64,000 nucleotides of DNA from Falsiroseomonas sp051859025 (GTDB lineage: Bacteria > Pseudomonadota > Alphaproteobacteria > Acetobacterales > Acetobacteraceae). Location of the stretch: the NCBI RefSeq assembly GCF_051859025.1, contig NZ_JBHYGL010000012.1:390851-454850 (forward strand). Reading direction: 5' to 3'. A program made the position numbers and the translations under genes. Each line of letters opens with the position of its first letter. The first letter of the stretch is position 1. A model generated the notes under the pieces. That model ran no database searches, was not told where the DNA came from, and saw only the letters and a list, made by a program, of their open reading frames with translations. Of this stretch, positions 17,614 to 26,228 are shown in pieces.

Positions 17614-17715
17614 CCAGGGGCGAACCGCCCCTGGACCGTCGGCAATTGAAGACGGTCCAGGAGGCTCTGCCTCCTGACGGATGGGTATGGGTATGGGGAA
17701 GGCAGCGCCTTCCCC
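17614..17715. terminator. Chain of four hairpins between convergent genes
   Basis: Four perfect stems follow one another: CCAGGGGCG/CGCCCCTGG (17614-17634), CTGGACCGTC/GACGGTCCAG (17631-17660), CAGGAGGC/GCCTCCTG (17658-17676) and GGGGAAGGC/GCCTTCCCC (17695-17715). The first three share bases at their joints, so neighbouring stems compete. Placed between convergent genes they could stop transcription from both sides, although no long T run is present. Confidence 0.6.
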
Positions 17716-17724
17716 ATCACGCCG

Positions 17725-18360
17725 TCACCCGTAGCGCGGCCCGCCCTTCCGCAGCATCCCGCTGATATCCGGCTTCCCGGCCGCCGCCTTCGCCGGCGCC
17801 CAGAACGTCACCAGCGCGAAGGCGTCATCATTCCCCCAGGGGTCCCACACCGTCTTGTCCCCGTTGCTCTTCGCCCCCGGCCAATCCCCGAGCGAGGTGG
17901 ACAGCGCCAGCGGGTAGGACCCCTTCACCGCCACGCTTTTCACCACGCCCGTCTTGTCCGTGAAGCTGTAGCCGCCCCGCGCCTTGCGAATCCCGGGATA
18001 GACGATGCTGACGTGGCCGCTCCTGTTGCCCGTCTCCGCCTTGCCGCCCACCACCGGCACGCCCTGCAAGGCCAGTTCATAGGCCCGGTCCAGCGTCACC
18101 GCCGCCCAATCCGTGCTCGTCACCAGGAAGGCCACCAGGCCATTGGCCTGGCGCTGCGGCCAGGCCGCCTCGGTCAGCCCCAGCATCGTCCGCACGATGG
18201 CGTTGACGGCGTGGGAGCAGGAGCCGTTGTGATCCTTGAAGGCCTTACCGCAGGCCTCCTTCAGCTTGGCCAGCGCGGCGGGGTCCTTCGGCGTCTCCAG
18301 CGAGGCGTTGAAGCCGGCCGGCAACACGCCATCCAGCCCGGTTGATCCCGTTCCGCCCAT
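17725..18360 (-). CDS. Possible Cys/His amidase-like protein of unknown function
   Basis: The 211-residue product is not assigned to a known family with certainty. It has NGSCSHAVNAIVRTMLG (Cys at the start of a helix) and, about 60 residues later, RSGHVSIVYPG, in which a His begins a beta strand. This Cys-then-GHVxIVxPG layout resembles NlpC/P60, CHAP or type VI amidase effector folds. There is no signal peptide. The start at 18360 has a GGGGGAAGAG ribosome binding site; longer in-frame starts exist but lack one. The end of the gene abuts the hairpin chain. Confidence 0.65.
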   Translation of the reverse strand: MGGTGSTGLDGVLPAGFNASLETPKDPAALAKLKEACGKAFKDHNGSCSHAVNAIVRTMLGLTEAAWPQRQANGLVAFLVTSTDWAAVTLDRAYELALQGVPVVGGKAETGNRSGHVSIVYPGIRKARGGYSFTDKTGVVKSVAVKGSYPLALSTSLGDWPGAKSNGDKTVWDPWGNDDAFALVTFWAPAKAAAGKPDISGMLRKGGPRYG

Positions 18361-18483
18361 TCGCTCTTCCCCCGGCCGAGCGGCCGATCGAACCGCTGCC
18401 AGGGATCGTAGCTCTTTCGATGCCCGAAACCATTTCATGGCACTTCGTGCCCCGCGCGGGGGCGCCCGGCGGAGGCCGCAAGG

Positions 18484-18512
18484 TTGACAGTCCCGCCCTC
18501 GCCGCCTATCCC
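18484..18512 (+). promoter_or_regulatory. Sigma-70-type promoter of rpmJ
   Basis: A perfect -35 box TTGACA (18484-18489), a 17-base spacer, and TATCCC (18507-18512) as -10. It lies 26 bases before the rpmJ start and would overlap the upstream part of the divergent gene at 17725-18360. Confidence 0.65.
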
Positions 18513-18537
18513 GCCGCACCCCACCAGGACCACGACC

Positions 18538-18663
18538 ATGAAGATCCGCAACAGCCTCAAGACCGCCAAGACCCGCGACAAGAACTGCTTCCTGGTTCGC
18601 CGCAAGGGCCGCGTCTACGTGCTGAACAAGAAGAACCCGCGCCTGAAGGCCCGCCAGGGCTGA
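18538..18663 (+). CDS. rpmJ: 50S ribosomal protein L36
   Basis: The 41-residue product starts MKIRNSLKTAKTRDKNC and ends RVYVLNKKNPRLKARQG, the form of L36 found in alphaproteobacteria. It carries one Cys only, so it lacks the CxxC/CxxxxH zinc ribbon of the classical E. coli L36. It is a stand-alone gene with its own promoter and terminator, separate from the ribosomal protein operon 15 kb away. Confidence 0.95.
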   Translation: MKIRNSLKTAKTRDKNCFLVRRKGRVYVLNKKNPRLKARQG

Positions 18664-18716
18664 GGCTGCGCGCCTCGGGCTACAAGCCCGGGGATGCTTT
18701 CGTGGGGTTCTGAAAG

Positions 18717-18744
18717 CCGCGCCGGGGCAACCCGGCGCGGTTTT
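18717..18744 (+). terminator. Intrinsic terminator of rpmJ
   Basis: A perfect 10-bp stem CCGCGCCGGG with tetraloop GCAA and partner CCCGGCGCGG, followed by TTTT. It lies 54 bases after the rpmJ stop. Confidence 0.93.
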
Positions 18745-18766
18745 CCGTCGTCCGGGCTGGCCCGCC

Positions 18767-19126
18767 TCAGCGCGGGATCAGCCGTTCGGTGCCGAGGCCA
18801 CCCTCCCGCCCCGCGGTCCAACTGCCCAGCATCGTCCCGTCCGGCCCGATTTCGTACAGCACGGCGCCGAGCGTGCCGCCCTGCGTGTAGGCCACGGCCA
18901 GCACCTTGCCGTTGGACACGCCGATGCCGTTGATCGTCTCCCCGCCCACGCGCCAGGACAGCCGCCAGGTCTGCGGGCCCGTGGGTGTGAACTGCACCGC
19001 GCCAGTGTAGCGTGTGCCATCCCCGCCCACGCCTTCGACCGCATAGAAGCCCGCGCGCTGCGCCGCGGTGGGGCTTGCCAGCATCGGCAGCGCCAGGGCC
19101 GCGGCCGCAAAGATCACTCGTCGCAT
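18767..19126 (-). CDS. Small secreted protein, paralogue of 30320-30763
   Basis: The 119-residue product has a signal peptide (RRVIFAAAALALPMLASPTAAQ) and a beta-rich mature part: GFYAVEGVGGDGTRYTGAVQ, WRLSWRVGGETINGIGV, LAVAYTQGG, IGPDGTMLGSWTAG. The same pattern (YxVxGxxxDGTxYTG, WRIGG, GVG, VAYG, NPDGSMDGEW) occurs in the secreted protein at 30320-30763, so the two are paralogues. Function unknown; the fold may be a small lipocalin-like barrel, which is a guess. It faces away from glcD. Confidence 0.75.
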   Translation of the reverse strand: MRRVIFAAAALALPMLASPTAAQRAGFYAVEGVGGDGTRYTGAVQFTPTGPQTWRLSWRVGGETINGIGVSNGKVLAVAYTQGGTLGAVLYEIGPDGTMLGSWTAGREGGLGTERLIPR

Positions 19127-19287
19127 GGTGCCTCCTCGTTCCATTGGCGCACCTGTCCTGCCATGGCCCGGTTACGCAACGGTCAAGGGAGGCATGCCCG
19201 CCCGCTTGCCGCAAGCGCGCCGCGCCGCCATCTTCGGGGCAACCAGAACGCCCCCCAGAAGCTGCTCCACGGGAAACAGAGGTCGCC

Positions 19288-20718
19288 ATGATCGCGCTGC
19301 CGCCGCCGAAGCCCGGTATCCTCGCCCGGCGCGAAGAGATCATCGCCGCACTCCGCGCCTTCATCCCCGGTGAGGGTGTGATCGGCGACGAAACCCGCCT
19401 CAAGCCCTACGAGACCGATGGCCTTTCCGCCTATCGCCAGCCGCCGCTGGCGGTGGTGCTGCCGACGACGACGGAGCAGGTGGCGGCCGTGATGCGCTAC
19501 TGCCACCAGCAGGGCATCCGCGTGGTCCCCCGCGGCGCCGGCACGTCCCTGTCGGGCGGTGCGCTCCCGCTGGAGGATGCGGTGGTCATCGGCCTGATGC
19601 GCATGAACCGCATCCTGGAGATCGATTTCGACGACCGCCTGGCGGTGGTGGAAGCCGGCGTCACCAACCTCGGCATCACCAAGGCGGTGGAGCATGAGGG
19701 CTTCTTCTACGCGCCCGATCCGTCGAGCCAGCTGGCCTGCATGATCGGCGGCAACGTCAACATGAACTCCGGCGGCGCGCATTGCCTGAAGTATGGCGTC
19801 ACCGCCAACAACCTGCTGGGCCTCAAGCTGGTGACGCCGGAGGGCGAGATCGTCGAGGTCGGCGGCGATCACCTGGATACCGCCGGCTATGACTGGCTCG
19901 GCCTGATGACGGGCAGCGAGGGCATGCTCGGCATCGTCACCGAAGTCACCGTCCGCATCCTGCGCGGGCCGGAAGGCGCGCGGGCCATGCTCGCCGCCTT
20001 CAAGGGCACGCAAATCGCCGGCGCCGCGGTGGACGCCATCATCGGCAGCGGCATCATCCCCGTGGCGCTGGAGTTCATGGACAAGCCCTGCATCCATGCC
20101 TGCGAGGCCTTCGCCCATGCCGGCTACCCGCTGGACGCGGAAGCGATGCTGATCATCGAGGTCGAGGGCAGCGTCGCCGAACAGGATTTCCTTCTGAACC
20201 GAATCAAGGAGATCTGCGCCCGCTTCGACCCGATCAGCCTGAAGGTCGCCACCAGCGCCGAGGAATCCATGGCGATCTGGAAGGGCCGCAAGGGCGCCTT
20301 CGGCGCGGTCGGCCGCATCTCGCCCGACTATCTTTGCATGGACGGCACCATCCCGACCGGCGAACTCCCCTTCGTGCTCAAGCGGATCGGGGAGATGAGC
20401 GTGCAATACGGGTTGCAGGTCGCGAACGTCTTCCACGCCGGCGACGGCAACCTCCATCCGCTCATCATGTTCGACGCCAACAACCCCGACAGCTTCCGGC
20501 GCGCGGAGGATTTCGGTGCCGATATCCTCAAGCTCTGCGTCGAGGTCGGCGGCTGCCTGACGGGCGAGCACGGTGTGGGCGTGGAGAAGCGGGACCTCAT
20601 GCATGTCCAGTTCCAGCCGCATGAACTGGACCAGCAGCGCGCCATCAAGACGGCCTTCGACCCCGCCTGGCTGCTGAACCCGCACAAGGTCTTCCCGCTG
20701 GAAGCCCTTCCCCAGTGA
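19288..20718 (+). CDS. glcD: Glycolate oxidase FAD subunit GlcD
   Basis: GlcD oxidises glycolate to glyoxylate using FAD, in complex with GlcE and GlcF at the inner membrane. The 476-residue product has the PCMH FAD-binding domain (VVPRGAGTSLSGGALPLED, IGGNVNMNSGGAHCLKYGVT, GLMTGSEGMLGIVTE) and the FAD-oxidase C domain with VFHAGDGNLHPLI and GCLTGEHGVGVEKRDLM. The start ATG at 19288 (MIALPPPKPG) fits the family; AGAGG lies upstream. glcE overlaps its stop (GTGA). Confidence 0.96.
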   Translation: MIALPPPKPGILARREEIIAALRAFIPGEGVIGDETRLKPYETDGLSAYRQPPLAVVLPTTTEQVAAVMRYCHQQGIRVVPRGAGTSLSGGALPLEDAVVIGLMRMNRILEIDFDDRLAVVEAGVTNLGITKAVEHEGFFYAPDPSSQLACMIGGNVNMNSGGAHCLKYGVTANNLLGLKLVTPEGEIVEVGGDHLDTAGYDWLGLMTGSEGMLGIVTEVTVRILRGPEGARAMLAAFKGTQIAGAAVDAIIGSGIIPVALEFMDKPCIHACEAFAHAGYPLDAEAMLIIEVEGSVAEQDFLLNRIKEICARFDPISLKVATSAEESMAIWKGRKGAFGAVGRISPDYLCMDGTIPTGELPFVLKRIGEMSVQYGLQVANVFHAGDGNLHPLIMFDANNPDSFRRAEDFGADILKLCVEVGGCLTGEHGVGVEKRDLMHVQFQPHELDQQRAIKTAFDPAWLLNPHKVFPLEALPQ

Positions 20719-21869
20719 ACGCGCCGGATACCGAGGCCGGCATCGTCGCCGCCGTGCTGGCGGCGCGCGCGCCGCTGGCGATCGAGGGCAATGGATCGAA
20801 GCGCGGCCTGCTCCGCCCCGTCCAGGCCGCGCAGACGCTCTCCACCCGCAACCTCTCCGGCATCACCCTCTACAAGCCGACGGAGATGGTGCTCTCCGCC
20901 CGCGCCGGCACGCCCCTGCCGGAGATCGAGGCGGTGCTGGCGGAGCGTGGCCAGATGCTGGCGCCGGAGCCCATCGATGTGCGCGCCATCTTCGGCGGCA
21001 CGCAGCCCGCGACCCTCGGCGGCACCGTCGCCACCAACCTCTCCGGCCCCCGCCGCATCAATGCGGGATCGGTGCGGGACCATCTGCTCGGCATCCGCTT
21101 CGTGAACGGGCGCGGGGAGGTGGTGCGCAGCGGCGGCCGCGTGCTGAAGAACGTCACGGGCCTCGACCTCTGCAAGCTGCTGGCCGGCAGCCACGGCACG
21201 CTGGGCGTGCTGACCGAGATCACGATGAAGGTCCTGCCCGCGACCGAGGCCACCGCCACCCTCAAGGTCTCGGTCCCCGACCTGGCCGCCGGCATCCGCG
21301 CGCTGAGCGCCGGCCTCACCAGCCCCTATGGCATCACCGGCGCCGCCCTGCTGCCGGACAGCCTGAGCGCCCTCCTGCGCCTCGAGGATTTTTCCGAATC
21401 CGTCACCTACCGGTCCGGCCGCCTGCGCGCCGACCTTGAGAAGCTGGGCGATGTCACGCTGGTGGAGGGCGATGAATCCCGTGCCCTCTGGCGCCAGGTC
21501 CGGGATGCCGAACCGCTGGCCGCCGCGGCCGATGACGCCATCTGGCGCCTGTCCGTCCGCCCCTCCGCCGCGCCCGCCCTGGTCGCGGCACTGACGAAAG
21601 CCTTCGGCGCGCGCACCCTGCTGGATTGGGGCGGCGGCCTGGTCTGGGTCGCCGGCCCCGCGACCGAGGCTGCGCACCAGGCGGTGGTGGCCGCGACGCA
21701 GGCCGCCCGCGGCAGCCACACCCTGTTCCGCGGCCCCGAACCGCTGCGCGCCGCCGTCGCCGTCATCCCGGCGGAGGCACCGGCCCTGGCCGCCATCGCC
21801 GCCCGCGTGAAGGCCGCGCTGGACCCGGCCGGCCTGTTCAACCCCGGCCGGATGAGGGCCGGGACGTGA
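20715..21869 (+). CDS. glcE: Glycolate oxidase FAD-binding subunit GlcE
   Basis: The 384-residue product is a shorter PCMH flavoprotein with the GlcE features LAIEGNGSKRGL, NLSGITLYKPTEMVLSARAG, ATLGGTVATNLSGPRRINAG and LLAGSHGTLGVLTEITMKVLP. It works with GlcD and GlcF in glycolate oxidation. The GTG start overlaps the glcD stop, and its own stop overlaps the GTG start of the M81 peptidase gene, so the three are translated as a unit. Confidence 0.95.
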   Translation: MNAPDTEAGIVAAVLAARAPLAIEGNGSKRGLLRPVQAAQTLSTRNLSGITLYKPTEMVLSARAGTPLPEIEAVLAERGQMLAPEPIDVRAIFGGTQPATLGGTVATNLSGPRRINAGSVRDHLLGIRFVNGRGEVVRSGGRVLKNVTGLDLCKLLAGSHGTLGVLTEITMKVLPATEATATLKVSVPDLAAGIRALSAGLTSPYGITGAALLPDSLSALLRLEDFSESVTYRSGRLRADLEKLGDVTLVEGDESRALWRQVRDAEPLAAAADDAIWRLSVRPSAAPALVAALTKAFGARTLLDWGGGLVWVAGPATEAAHQAVVAATQAARGSHTLFRGPEPLRAAVAVIPAEAPALAAIAARVKAALDPAGLFNPGRMRAGT

Positions 21870-23395
21870 CCGGCCCGCGGGTCGCCATCTGCGGCCTCCA
21901 CCTGGAGGTCAACGCCTTCTCCCCCCTCACCACCCGCCAGGATTTCGAGGCGCTGTCCTGGGTGGAGGGCGCGGCAATCACCGAGGCCGGCCGCGCCGCC
22001 GTCTCCGCGACGCCGGCCGAGGTTCCCGGCTTCTACCGCCGCATGGATGAGACCGGGCCATGGCAGCCCGTGCCCCTCATCATGATCAGCGCGCCCCCCG
22101 GCGGCATGATGGAGCCGGGCCTGTTTCCCGACTTCATGGCCCGCCTGGCGCGCCACCTCGACGCCGCGGGGCCCATCGACGCGGTCTATGTCGGCAGCCA
22201 CGGCGCCAGCCGGTCGGTGGAGGAGCCGGACACCGACGGCGCCATCCTCGCCCTGCTGCGCGAACGCCTCGGCCCGGACGTACCGATCGTCGGCACGCTC
22301 GACCTGCACTGCAATGTCAGCGACCGCCAGGTGGCGCTGGCCGACCTTCTCATCGGCTACCGCACCAACCCGCATGTGGACATGCGCGAACGCGCCGCGG
22401 AGGCCGCCGACGCCATCCGCCATCTTCTGGCGACGCGCGAGAAGACCGAGACGCATTTCATCCGCCTGCCGCTGACGCCGCCCACGGTCACGCTGCTGAC
22501 CGCGGAGCGTTCCCCCTACGCCGATGCCATCCGCGAAGGCGTCGCGATGCGGCAGGCTGACCCAGACCTGATGGGCATCTCCGTCACCGGCGGCTTCGCC
22601 TATACCGACATCCCGAAATGCGGCCTCTGCGTCTGGGCGACCGCGCGGGCAGGGCAGGGGGCCAAGGCCCGCGCGGCGGCGGAGAGCCTCGCCACCGCCA
22701 TCTGGACCAACCGCGCCGCCCTCTCCCGCACCCTGACCAGCATCGAGGCCGCGGTGGCCGAAGCGGTCGCGACCGGCGCCGACCCCGCCCGCCCGCGCCT
22801 GATCCTGGCCGATGTCGCGGACAACCCCGGTGGTGGTGGCGGCGGCAACACCACCGCGCTGCTGGCTGCGCTCCACGCATCCGGCGCGAAGGGCGTTGTC
22901 TTCGGCGTGCTGGTGGATCCGGTTCTGGCCGCGGTGGCCCATGCCGCCGGGCAGGGCGCGCGGATCGAGGCCGTGGCCAATGCCACCCCGTCCCCGTTTG
23001 CGGAAACCTTCCGCGCCACCGCGCGCATCCGCGCCCTGTCCGATGGCCATGGCGTCGGCCACCGCGGCGGGCTTGCCGGCCGCGCCTTCACCCTCGGCCC
23101 CTCGGCCCTGCTGGAACTGGAAGGCAGCGGCCTTCTGCTCGCCGTCGGATCGCTCCGCCGGCAATTGCAGGACCCCGCCATGCTGGAATTGCTGGGCGTC
23201 GATGTGGACGCCGCCCGCACCATCGTCGTGAAGTCCCGCGGCCATTTCCGCGCGGGCTTCGATATCTACGCAGGCCCCGACCGCACCTGGGAGGTCGATG
23301 CCCCCGGCCTGGTCAGCCCCGTCCTCTCCCGCTTCGCCTTCACCGGCCTGCCGCGCCCCGTCTTCCCGCTGGATGATGGGGCAAGCTGGCCGTAG
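21866..23395 (+). CDS. M81-family metallopeptidase (MlrC-like)
   Basis: The 509-residue product matches the M81/MlrC family: CGLHLEVNAFSPL at the start, PGGMMEPGLFPDFM, YVGSHGAS, VGTLDLHCNVS with a likely metal-binding His, GYRTNPHVDMRERA, and LADVADNPGGGGGGNTT before the C-terminal MlrC domain (VKSRGHFRAGF). MlrC cleaves linearised microcystin in sphingomonads; most relatives have unknown substrates. It begins GTG within the glcE stop. Its place between glcE and glcF is unusual and suggests a role linked to the same substrate, which is inference. Confidence 0.92.
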   Translation: MTGPRVAICGLHLEVNAFSPLTTRQDFEALSWVEGAAITEAGRAAVSATPAEVPGFYRRMDETGPWQPVPLIMISAPPGGMMEPGLFPDFMARLARHLDAAGPIDAVYVGSHGASRSVEEPDTDGAILALLRERLGPDVPIVGTLDLHCNVSDRQVALADLLIGYRTNPHVDMRERAAEAADAIRHLLATREKTETHFIRLPLTPPTVTLLTAERSPYADAIREGVAMRQADPDLMGISVTGGFAYTDIPKCGLCVWATARAGQGAKARAAAESLATAIWTNRAALSRTLTSIEAAVAEAVATGADPARPRLILADVADNPGGGGGGNTTALLAALHASGAKGVVFGVLVDPVLAAVAHAAGQGARIEAVANATPSPFAETFRATARIRALSDGHGVGHRGGLAGRAFTLGPSALLELEGSGLLLAVGSLRRQLQDPAMLELLGVDVDAARTIVVKSRGHFRAGFDIYAGPDRTWEVDAPGLVSPVLSRFAFTGLPRPVFPLDDGASWP

Positions 23396-23398
23396 GGC

Positions 23399-23587
23399 TT
23401 AGCGTCCTGCCTGGTCCCGCCGGTCGCCCCGGCGGCGGTCGCCATCACGCCGGTCCGCCTTCACCCCGCCATTCACCCGGAGCAGTGCCTGCTGCCGCGC
23501 AGCCTCCACCGGCCCGAGCCACGCAATACGCGACTCCGTCAGGGATTGGGCGGTCACCGGGCTGTGCCGGCCTTGGTCGTTCCGCAT
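23399..23587 (-). CDS. Small orphan protein, antisense within the glc operon
   Basis: A 62-residue product starting MRNDQGRHSPVTAQSLTESR and ending in an Arg/Asp-rich tail (KADRRDGDRRRGDRRDQ). It has a strong ribosome binding site (GGAGGA, 7 bases before ATG) and an AT-rich stretch upstream (CATATCATTATC) that could hold a -10 box. It sits between the M81 gene and glcF on the opposite strand, its stop four bases from the M81 stop. No family is recognised. The tail is of low complexity, so chance coding is possible. Confidence 0.5.
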   Translation of the reverse strand: MRNDQGRHSPVTAQSLTESRIAWLGPVEAARQQALLRVNGGVKADRRDGDRRRGDRRDQAGR

Positions 23588-23795
23588 TCTGCGTTCCTCC
23601 GATCCGATAATGATATGGGACCGGCGTTGGTTTCGTCGATGGAGAAGTGTCATGAAAACGGCATCCTGCGTCGCAAGTTGCAAGTCGCCCGTCCTGGGCG
23701 GGTGATCTTCGCAACCCGCATGCCACCCGCTTCCCCGGCGGCGCCCGAGGCCCCATCTTCCACCCCCCAGGGGGACGGGGCAGGGGACAGCCGGA
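23588..23795 (+). other. Intergenic stretch upstream of glcF
   Basis: About 200 bases without a recognised gene, containing the leader of the small minus-strand gene and the upstream region of glcF. A short hairpin GCCCGTCCTGGGCGGG is seen near 23687-23702. No clear plus-strand promoter was recognised, so glcF may be transcribed by read-through from glcDE. Confidence 0.4.
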
Positions 23796-25121
23796 ATGCA
23801 GACCAATTTCACCGCCGAACAGTTGCGCGACCCGGACATGGCGGAGAGCAACCGCATCCTCCGCACCTGCGTGCATTGCGGCTTCTGCACGGCCACCTGC
23901 CCGACCTTCGCCCTGCTGGGCGACGAACTCGATAGCCCCCGCGGCCGCATCTATCTGATCAAGGACATGCTGGAGAATGACCGCCCCGCCACCGCGGAAG
24001 TGGTCAAGCATGTCGATCGCTGCCTCTCCTGCCTGTCGTGCATGACCACCTGCCCGTCCGGCGTGAACTACATGCACCTGGTCGACCACGCCCGCCGGCA
24101 CATCCAGGAAACCTACGAACGCCCGAAGACGGAGCGCGCGCTGCGCCGCCTGCTCTCCTTTTTGCTGCCCCATCCCGCGCGGTTCCGCCTGGCCCTCCTC
24201 GGCGCCTCCCTCGCCCGCCCGCTGGCCCGCTTCGTCCCGGGCGCGTCGATGACCTCGCAGCGGCTCCGCGCCATGCTGAAACTGGCGCCTGCCAGCGTGC
24301 CATCCCCCAGCGCGCTCGAGCGCCCCGGCATCCACAAGGCACTGGGGAATCGGCGCGGCCGCGTCGCGCTGCTGACGGGCTGCGCGCAGCAGGTCCTCGC
24401 CCCCTCCATCAACGACGCCACCATCCGCCTGCTGACCCGCATGGGGATCGAGGTGGTGGTGACGCGCGAACAGGGCTGCTGCGGCGCGCTCGACCACCAT
24501 ATGGGCCACCACGACCCCGCCATGGCGCTGGCCCGCGCCAACATCGCCGCCTGGACCGAAGCCGGCGACCTCGACGGCATCGTGGTGAACGCCTCGGGCT
24601 GCGGCACCACCGTCAAGGATTACGGCTTCATGTTCCGCGCGGAGCCCGGCGACTGGCCCGCCAAGGCGGAGCGCGTCAGCACCCTCGCCATGGACATCTC
24701 CGAGGCGCTCATGAAGTTCGGCTACGCGCCCACCCGCCCCGCCCCCGGCCTGACGGTCGCCTATCACTCTGCCTGCTCCCTCCAGCACGGTCAGAAGATC
24801 ACGGCCGCGCCCAAGGATTTGCTGAAGCGTGCCGGCTTCACCGTGAAGGAACCGGCGGAAGGCCATCTCTGCTGCGGCAGCGCCGGCACCTACAACATCC
24901 TCCAGCCCGAGATCGCCGGACAGCTCCGCGACCGGAAGCTGTCGAACCTCGACCGCACCCGCGCGGACCTGATCGCCGCCGGCAATATCGGCTGCCTCAC
25001 CCAGCTCAGCGGCGGCACCATGCCCACCGTGCACACGGTGGAACTGCTGGACTGGATGGCCGGCGGCGCGGAACCCCCAGCCGTCACCAGGGCCCGCCGG
25101 AAGTCCCGCCCCCTGGCATAA
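23796..25121 (+). CDS. glcF: Glycolate oxidase iron-sulfur subunit GlcF
   Basis: GlcF passes electrons from the GlcDE flavins to the quinone pool. The 441-residue product has two 4Fe-4S ferredoxin motifs (RTCVHCGFCTATCPTF and DRCLSCLSCMTTCPSGV) and two CCG cysteine-rich domains (TREQGCCGALDHHMG with SGCGTTVKDYG; HSACSLQHG with GHLCCGSAGTYN). It is separated from glcE by the M81 gene and a 400-base gap, whereas glcDEF are adjacent in most bacteria. Confidence 0.96.
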   Translation: MQTNFTAEQLRDPDMAESNRILRTCVHCGFCTATCPTFALLGDELDSPRGRIYLIKDMLENDRPATAEVVKHVDRCLSCLSCMTTCPSGVNYMHLVDHARRHIQETYERPKTERALRRLLSFLLPHPARFRLALLGASLARPLARFVPGASMTSQRLRAMLKLAPASVPSPSALERPGIHKALGNRRGRVALLTGCAQQVLAPSINDATIRLLTRMGIEVVVTREQGCCGALDHHMGHHDPAMALARANIAAWTEAGDLDGIVVNASGCGTTVKDYGFMFRAEPGDWPAKAERVSTLAMDISEALMKFGYAPTRPAPGLTVAYHSACSLQHGQKITAAPKDLLKRAGFTVKEPAEGHLCCGSAGTYNILQPEIAGQLRDRKLSNLDRTRADLIAAGNIGCLTQLSGGTMPTVHTVELLDWMAGGAEPPAVTRARRKSRPLA

Positions 25122-25180
25122 GCTTGACAGCCCGGCGCCCCCCGGCTTCCTGCGGCGCAAAACCAGCCGAGAGGAAGCCC

Positions 25181-26203
25181 ATGCGCCGTCGCGCCCTGAT
25201 CGCCGCCACCACCCTGCTGGCCGCGCCCCGCCTGGCAATCGCCCAGGGCAACTGGCCCGAACGCCCCATCTCCCTCGTCGTGCCCTTCACCCCCGGCGGC
25301 TCCACCGACATCGCCGCCCGCATCATCGCCGAACGCCTGGCCCCCCGGCTCGGCCCCAACGCCCGCCTGGTGATCGAGAACCGCGCCGGCGCCGGCGGCT
25401 CCCTCGGCGCCGATGTCGTCAAGCGCGCCAACCCCGATGGCCACACCCTGCTGGTCGCCACCGCCTCCTCCCACGGCACCAACCCCGCCGCCCTGCCGCA
25501 GACCACCCCCTACGACGCGCTGGAGGATTTTTCCTCGATCGCCATCCTCGGCGGAGGTCCGATGGTGATCGTGGTTCCCGGCCGGTCGCGCTTCCGCACC
25601 ATCCAGGACCTGATCGCCGCCATGCGCGCCGAACCCGGGCGCCTGTCCTTCGCCACCTCCGGCGCCGGCGGCATCGGGCACCTCACGGGCGAATACTTCA
25701 TGGCCCGCGCGGGACGCGCCAATGGGGTCCAAGCCGGCGGGGCTGGCGGCCCGCTGCGTTCCGAACACATCCCCTACCGCGGCGGCGCCCAGGTCCTCGC
25801 CGCCATGGCGGCGGGGGAAGTGGACTGGTCCTGCGAAGTCCTCGCCTCCGCGGCGCCCCACCTGCGCGACGGCACCTCCCGCGGCCTGGCCATCTCCGGC
25901 CGCACCCGCCACCCGCTGATGCCGGACCTCCCCACCCTCGCGGAATCGGGCCTCGCCGATTTCGACGTCACCACCTGGAACATGCTGCTCGGCCCGAAGA
26001 ACCTGCCAGCCGCGCTGACGACCCGCCTCAACGAAGCCGTCAACGCCACCCTCGCCGAACCCCAGGTGCGCGAACGCATGGCCAACGCCGGCGTGGACGC
26101 CGCCGCCCCCAACACCCCCGCCGATGCCCGCGCCTTCCTGGCGGCCGAACTCGCGAAGTTCCGGGACATCGTCCGGGTGGCGGGGATCGCGTTGGGGCGG
26201 TGA
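25181..26203 (+). CDS. TctC/Bug-family periplasmic substrate-binding protein (copy 3)
   Basis: The 340-residue product has a signal peptide (RRRALIAATTLLAAPRLAIAQ) and the Bug motifs ISLVVPFTPGGSTDIAAR, VIENRAGAGGSLG, PYRGGAQVLAAM and a C-terminal RERMANAGVDAAA block. A 14-residue Gly/Ala-rich insertion (NGVQAGGAGGPLRS) precedes the PYRGG motif, which is unusual. GAGGAA lies five bases before the start. It follows glcF by 59 bases and so may bind glycolate or another hydroxy acid fed to the glycolate oxidase; that is inference. Confidence 0.95.
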   Translation: MRRRALIAATTLLAAPRLAIAQGNWPERPISLVVPFTPGGSTDIAARIIAERLAPRLGPNARLVIENRAGAGGSLGADVVKRANPDGHTLLVATASSHGTNPAALPQTTPYDALEDFSSIAILGGGPMVIVVPGRSRFRTIQDLIAAMRAEPGRLSFATSGAGGIGHLTGEYFMARAGRANGVQAGGAGGPLRSEHIPYRGGAQVLAAMAAGEVDWSCEVLASAAPHLRDGTSRGLAISGRTRHPLMPDLPTLAESGLADFDVTTWNMLLGPKNLPAALTTRLNEAVNATLAEPQVRERMANAGVDAAAPNTPADARAFLAAELAKFRDIVRVAGIALGR

Positions 26204-26228
26204 TGGCGGTGTTGCGCTGGTTGCCTTG

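Noticed and set aside
25124..25129. Perfect TTGACA before the third TctC gene considered as a promoter.
   Set aside because: No acceptable -10 box lies 16-18 bases downstream.
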